Origin: Chitinophaga pinensis
Lineage (GTDB): Bacteria; Bacteroidota; Bacteroidia; NS11-12g; UBA9320
Length of the DNA: 6,635 nt
Direction of reading: 5' to 3'
Assembly: GCA_945890595.1 (NCBI GenBank)
Contig: CAMDCQ010000132.1
Span: 1 to 6,635 of the forward strand
A program made the position numbers and the translations under genes. Below, one piece after another: positions 5,299 to 6,635 of this stretch. Every line of letters begins with the position of its first letter. The stretch's first letter is position 1. Under the pieces are notes generated by a model. It was not told the DNA's origin. It ran no database searches and saw nothing but the letters and a program-made list of their open reading frames with translations.

Positions 5299-6267
5299 CT
5301 ATTGCCAAACTAAATCTAGTTTCATGGTAATCCCATTTTGAGTTACGGTAATCGTACTGGGATAAGGACTCGTGCCACTGGTATAGTTGTTCATGGTAAA
5401 CCCAACATACCCAATATAGTCATCTGGATCTAAGGTGTCATAATCATACAAATCAACATAGCGTGAAGAGGCAAAGTCGGTAATTTCAAACGGCGTGGTA
5501 AATGTCCACGTTAGCGGAAGTGCAGATGCCGTAACATCCGTTATTCTGGCACTAGTTCCGTCTATAAGCACTGTGCTTGCTTGATTGGTTATCTTAAAAA
5601 AAACATCGGGTCCACTGCCAAAATCCCAACTTGCACCTGATCCATCTACAAACGGCATGTCGGTAACCACTAGTTTGGTAATACTTACCTTTGTGGGTGG
5701 CGCGGTGATATTTACAATCTTAGTGAGTTGATTATTTCCTGCGGCATTGGTCGCTTTTAAAATAACCGAAAACGAGCCTCCCTGTGTATAGGTATGATTC
5801 GGACTTGCAACGGTTGAAGTGGTACCATCACCAAAATCCCACGTGTACGTGGTAGCATTGATAGATGTATTGGTAAATTTTACGTTAGTGGGTGCGGTAC
5901 CTGCTCCTGTAAAGGTGAAATTTGCCGTAGGAAGCTGCGACTGAGTCGACTTTTGAATTAATACTTGTTTGGCGATTTGGGCAGAACCCCCTACTCCATT
6001 TGCAGTTAACGTTACGGTGTAGGTACCTCCTACGTCATAGGTTTTTGTTGGATTAGCATCCGTTGATGCCGTTCCGTCTCCAAAATCCCAACTGTAGGTT
6101 GAAGCGTCCTTTGATTTGTTTTCAAATAATACCGCACAAGGCGCTGTACACCCACCCCCTGTATAATTAAAATCTGCGATGGGTGCAGGAATAGGTTCAT
6201 CCTTTTTACAAGAATTTAAGGTAAATAAGCCACTTATGGCGATGAAGAGCAAGATTACTTTTTTCAT
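5299..6267 (-). CDS. lipoprotein with two PKD domains and a C2-like C-terminal domain
   Basis: I start at the ATG at 6267-6265 because it gives a textbook lipoprotein signal peptide (MKKVILLFIAISG...LNSC, Cys20). An in-frame ATG 13 codons upstream would bury the signal. The 322-aa product carries KKDE after the Cys, which resembles the acidic/basic export signal of surface lipoproteins in Bacteroidota. Residues about 29-105 and 112-188 are PKD domains with YSWDFGDGTAS and YTWDFGDGTTS. The first holds a C-TAP-C pair likely to form a disulfide. Residues about 192-322 have VVTDMPF, GPDVFFKI and VDLYDYDTLDPDDYIG, matching the calcium-loop spacing of C2 domains (D-x-D ... DD-x-IG). It is likely a surface binding or adhesion protein, with calcium binding possible. 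It is divergent from the regulator at 6382. Domains are confident except the C2 call, which is moderate. Confidence 0.88.
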   Translation of the reverse strand: MKKVILLFIAISGLFTLNSCKKDEPIPAPIADFNYTGGGCTAPCAVLFENKSKDASTYSWDFGDGTASTDANPTKTYDVGGTYTVTLTANGVGGSAQIAKQVLIQKSTQSQLPTANFTFTGAGTAPTNVKFTNTSINATTYTWDFGDGTTSTVASPNHTYTQGGSFSVILKATNAAGNNQLTKIVNITAPPTKVSITKLVVTDMPFVDGSGASWDFGSGPDVFFKITNQASTVLIDGTSARITDVTASALPLTWTFTTPFEITDFASSRYVDLYDYDTLDPDDYIGYVGFTMNNYTSGTSPYPSTITVTQNGITMKLDLVWQ

Positions 6268-6381
6268 TTTAGGGATTTTTTTTTGATTCTGAAACAAAGG
6301 AACCAAATGTTTCTGCCAACTGAGGTCAAACGTTATTTTAACTTGTTGGTATTGACTTTATTTGTCAAAATACTTTTCAAC
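6268..6381. promoter_or_regulatory. divergent intergenic region with short repeated GTCAA half-sites
   Basis: The 114 nt lie between the starts of the lipoprotein gene (minus) and the HTH regulator gene (plus). They contain GTCAA at 6326-6330 and an inverted pair TTGAC (6352-6356) and GTCAA (6364-6368) separated by 7 nt, just before the regulator ATG. These may be operator half-sites for the regulator. No perfect TTG-N19-TAnnTTTG promoter is visible on either strand; candidate -7 boxes (TTCCTTTG at 6302-6295 minus) lack a properly spaced TTG. A run of nine T on the plus strand (6276-6284) lies in the minus-strand leader. Confidence 0.35.
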
Positions 6382-6635
6382 ATGTTCAATCAACATAAGA
6401 TATACAGACTTTTTCAATTAATAAATTACCTAAAAGCGCAGCCCGCTAAATCTATACCGAGCATTGTAAATTTCTTGAATACCTCAGAAAGAACGGTGTA
6501 TCGCTATGTGGATTTACTGAAAGACCTGGGATTTAGCGTTGAAAAGGACCCGAATAATAAACTCTTTATAGCAACTGCCGGTGAAGTAGACCGAATACCC
6601 TTTACCCCACAAGAGGCCGATTACCTCAACAAACT
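6382..6635 (+). CDS. HTH transcriptional regulator of YafY/WYL type, N-terminal part (runs off right edge)
   Basis: From the ATG at 6382, 84 codons are open to the window edge. Residues 22-56 (AKSIPSIVNFLNTSERTVYR, then YVDLLKDLGFSVEKD) form a helix-turn-helix of the HTH_11/DeoR-like type with the typical TxRTVYRYVDLLKDLGF recognition helix. A beta-hairpin (NNKLFIAT) and the linker PFTPQEADYLN, which in this family precedes the WYL domain, follow. WYL proteins bind nucleic-acid or nucleotide ligands and often control DNA-damage or defence genes. The WYL domain itself is outside the window, so this part of the call is inference. The divergent neighbour is the PKD lipoprotein, which it may regulate. 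Confidence 0.8.
   Translation, partial: MFNQHKIYRLFQLINYLKAQPAKSIPSIVNFLNTSERTVYRYVDLLKDLGFSVEKDPNNKLFIATAGEVDRIPFTPQEADYLNK

Noticed and set aside
6268..6306. Longer start (MVPLFQNQ...) for the PKD lipoprotein
   Set aside because: It would place 13 polar and basic residues before a complete lipoprotein signal peptide; the internal ATG at 6267 is the better start.

Overview
The window looks like an accessory stretch of a Bacteroidota genome, most likely a marine-type Flavobacteriaceae. The support is a type IX secretion (T9SS) C-terminal sorting domain, two lipoproteins of Bacteroidota style, a Bacteroidota-type promoter (TTG, 19 nt, CACCTTTG) and AT-rich, long gaps between genes. No rRNA, tRNA, CRISPR array or complete insertion sequence was seen.

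Left part (1-1024, minus strand): an AbiE-type (type IV) toxin-antitoxin operon. A DUF6088/AbiEi-like antitoxin (184-909) is followed with an ATGA overlap by the first 62 codons of an AbiEii-type nucleotidyltransferase toxin that runs off the left edge. The antitoxin promoter is readable, and its -33 TTG lies inside a palindrome with perfect 13-bp arms (993-1024). This is the layout expected for autoregulation.

Middle part (1025-2737): a gene-poor, partly decayed patch. It holds a probable pseudogene remnant (1381-1536), a lipoprotein gene with a coiled coil and a TonB-C-like end (1633-2277), and a short gene (2274-2474, minus) that resembles only the N-terminal module of a longer HNH-endonuclease-associated family. 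The last two genes overlap tail to tail by 4 bp. A 42-bp segment at 1388-1429 recurs in the same orientation at 2496-2537 with 35/42 identity, so the two genes sit between diverged direct repeats.

Right part (2738-6635): on the minus strand are a 694-aa T9SS-exported protein with seven FG-GAP-like repeats (probably a seven-bladed propeller), a small conserved basic protein with a C-terminal membrane segment, and a lipoprotein with two PKD domains and a C-terminal domain resembling a calcium-binding C2 fold. Divergent from the last of these, on the plus strand, starts an HTH regulator of the YafY/WYL type that runs off the right edge.

The genes do not form one pathway. The window reads as a defence or stabilisation module, then an eroded insertion patch, then cell-surface genes. 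The best second looks are the toxin-antitoxin operator and possible leader ORF, the direct repeats with truncated genes, the highly uniform propeller repeats and the PKD-C2 lipoprotein.
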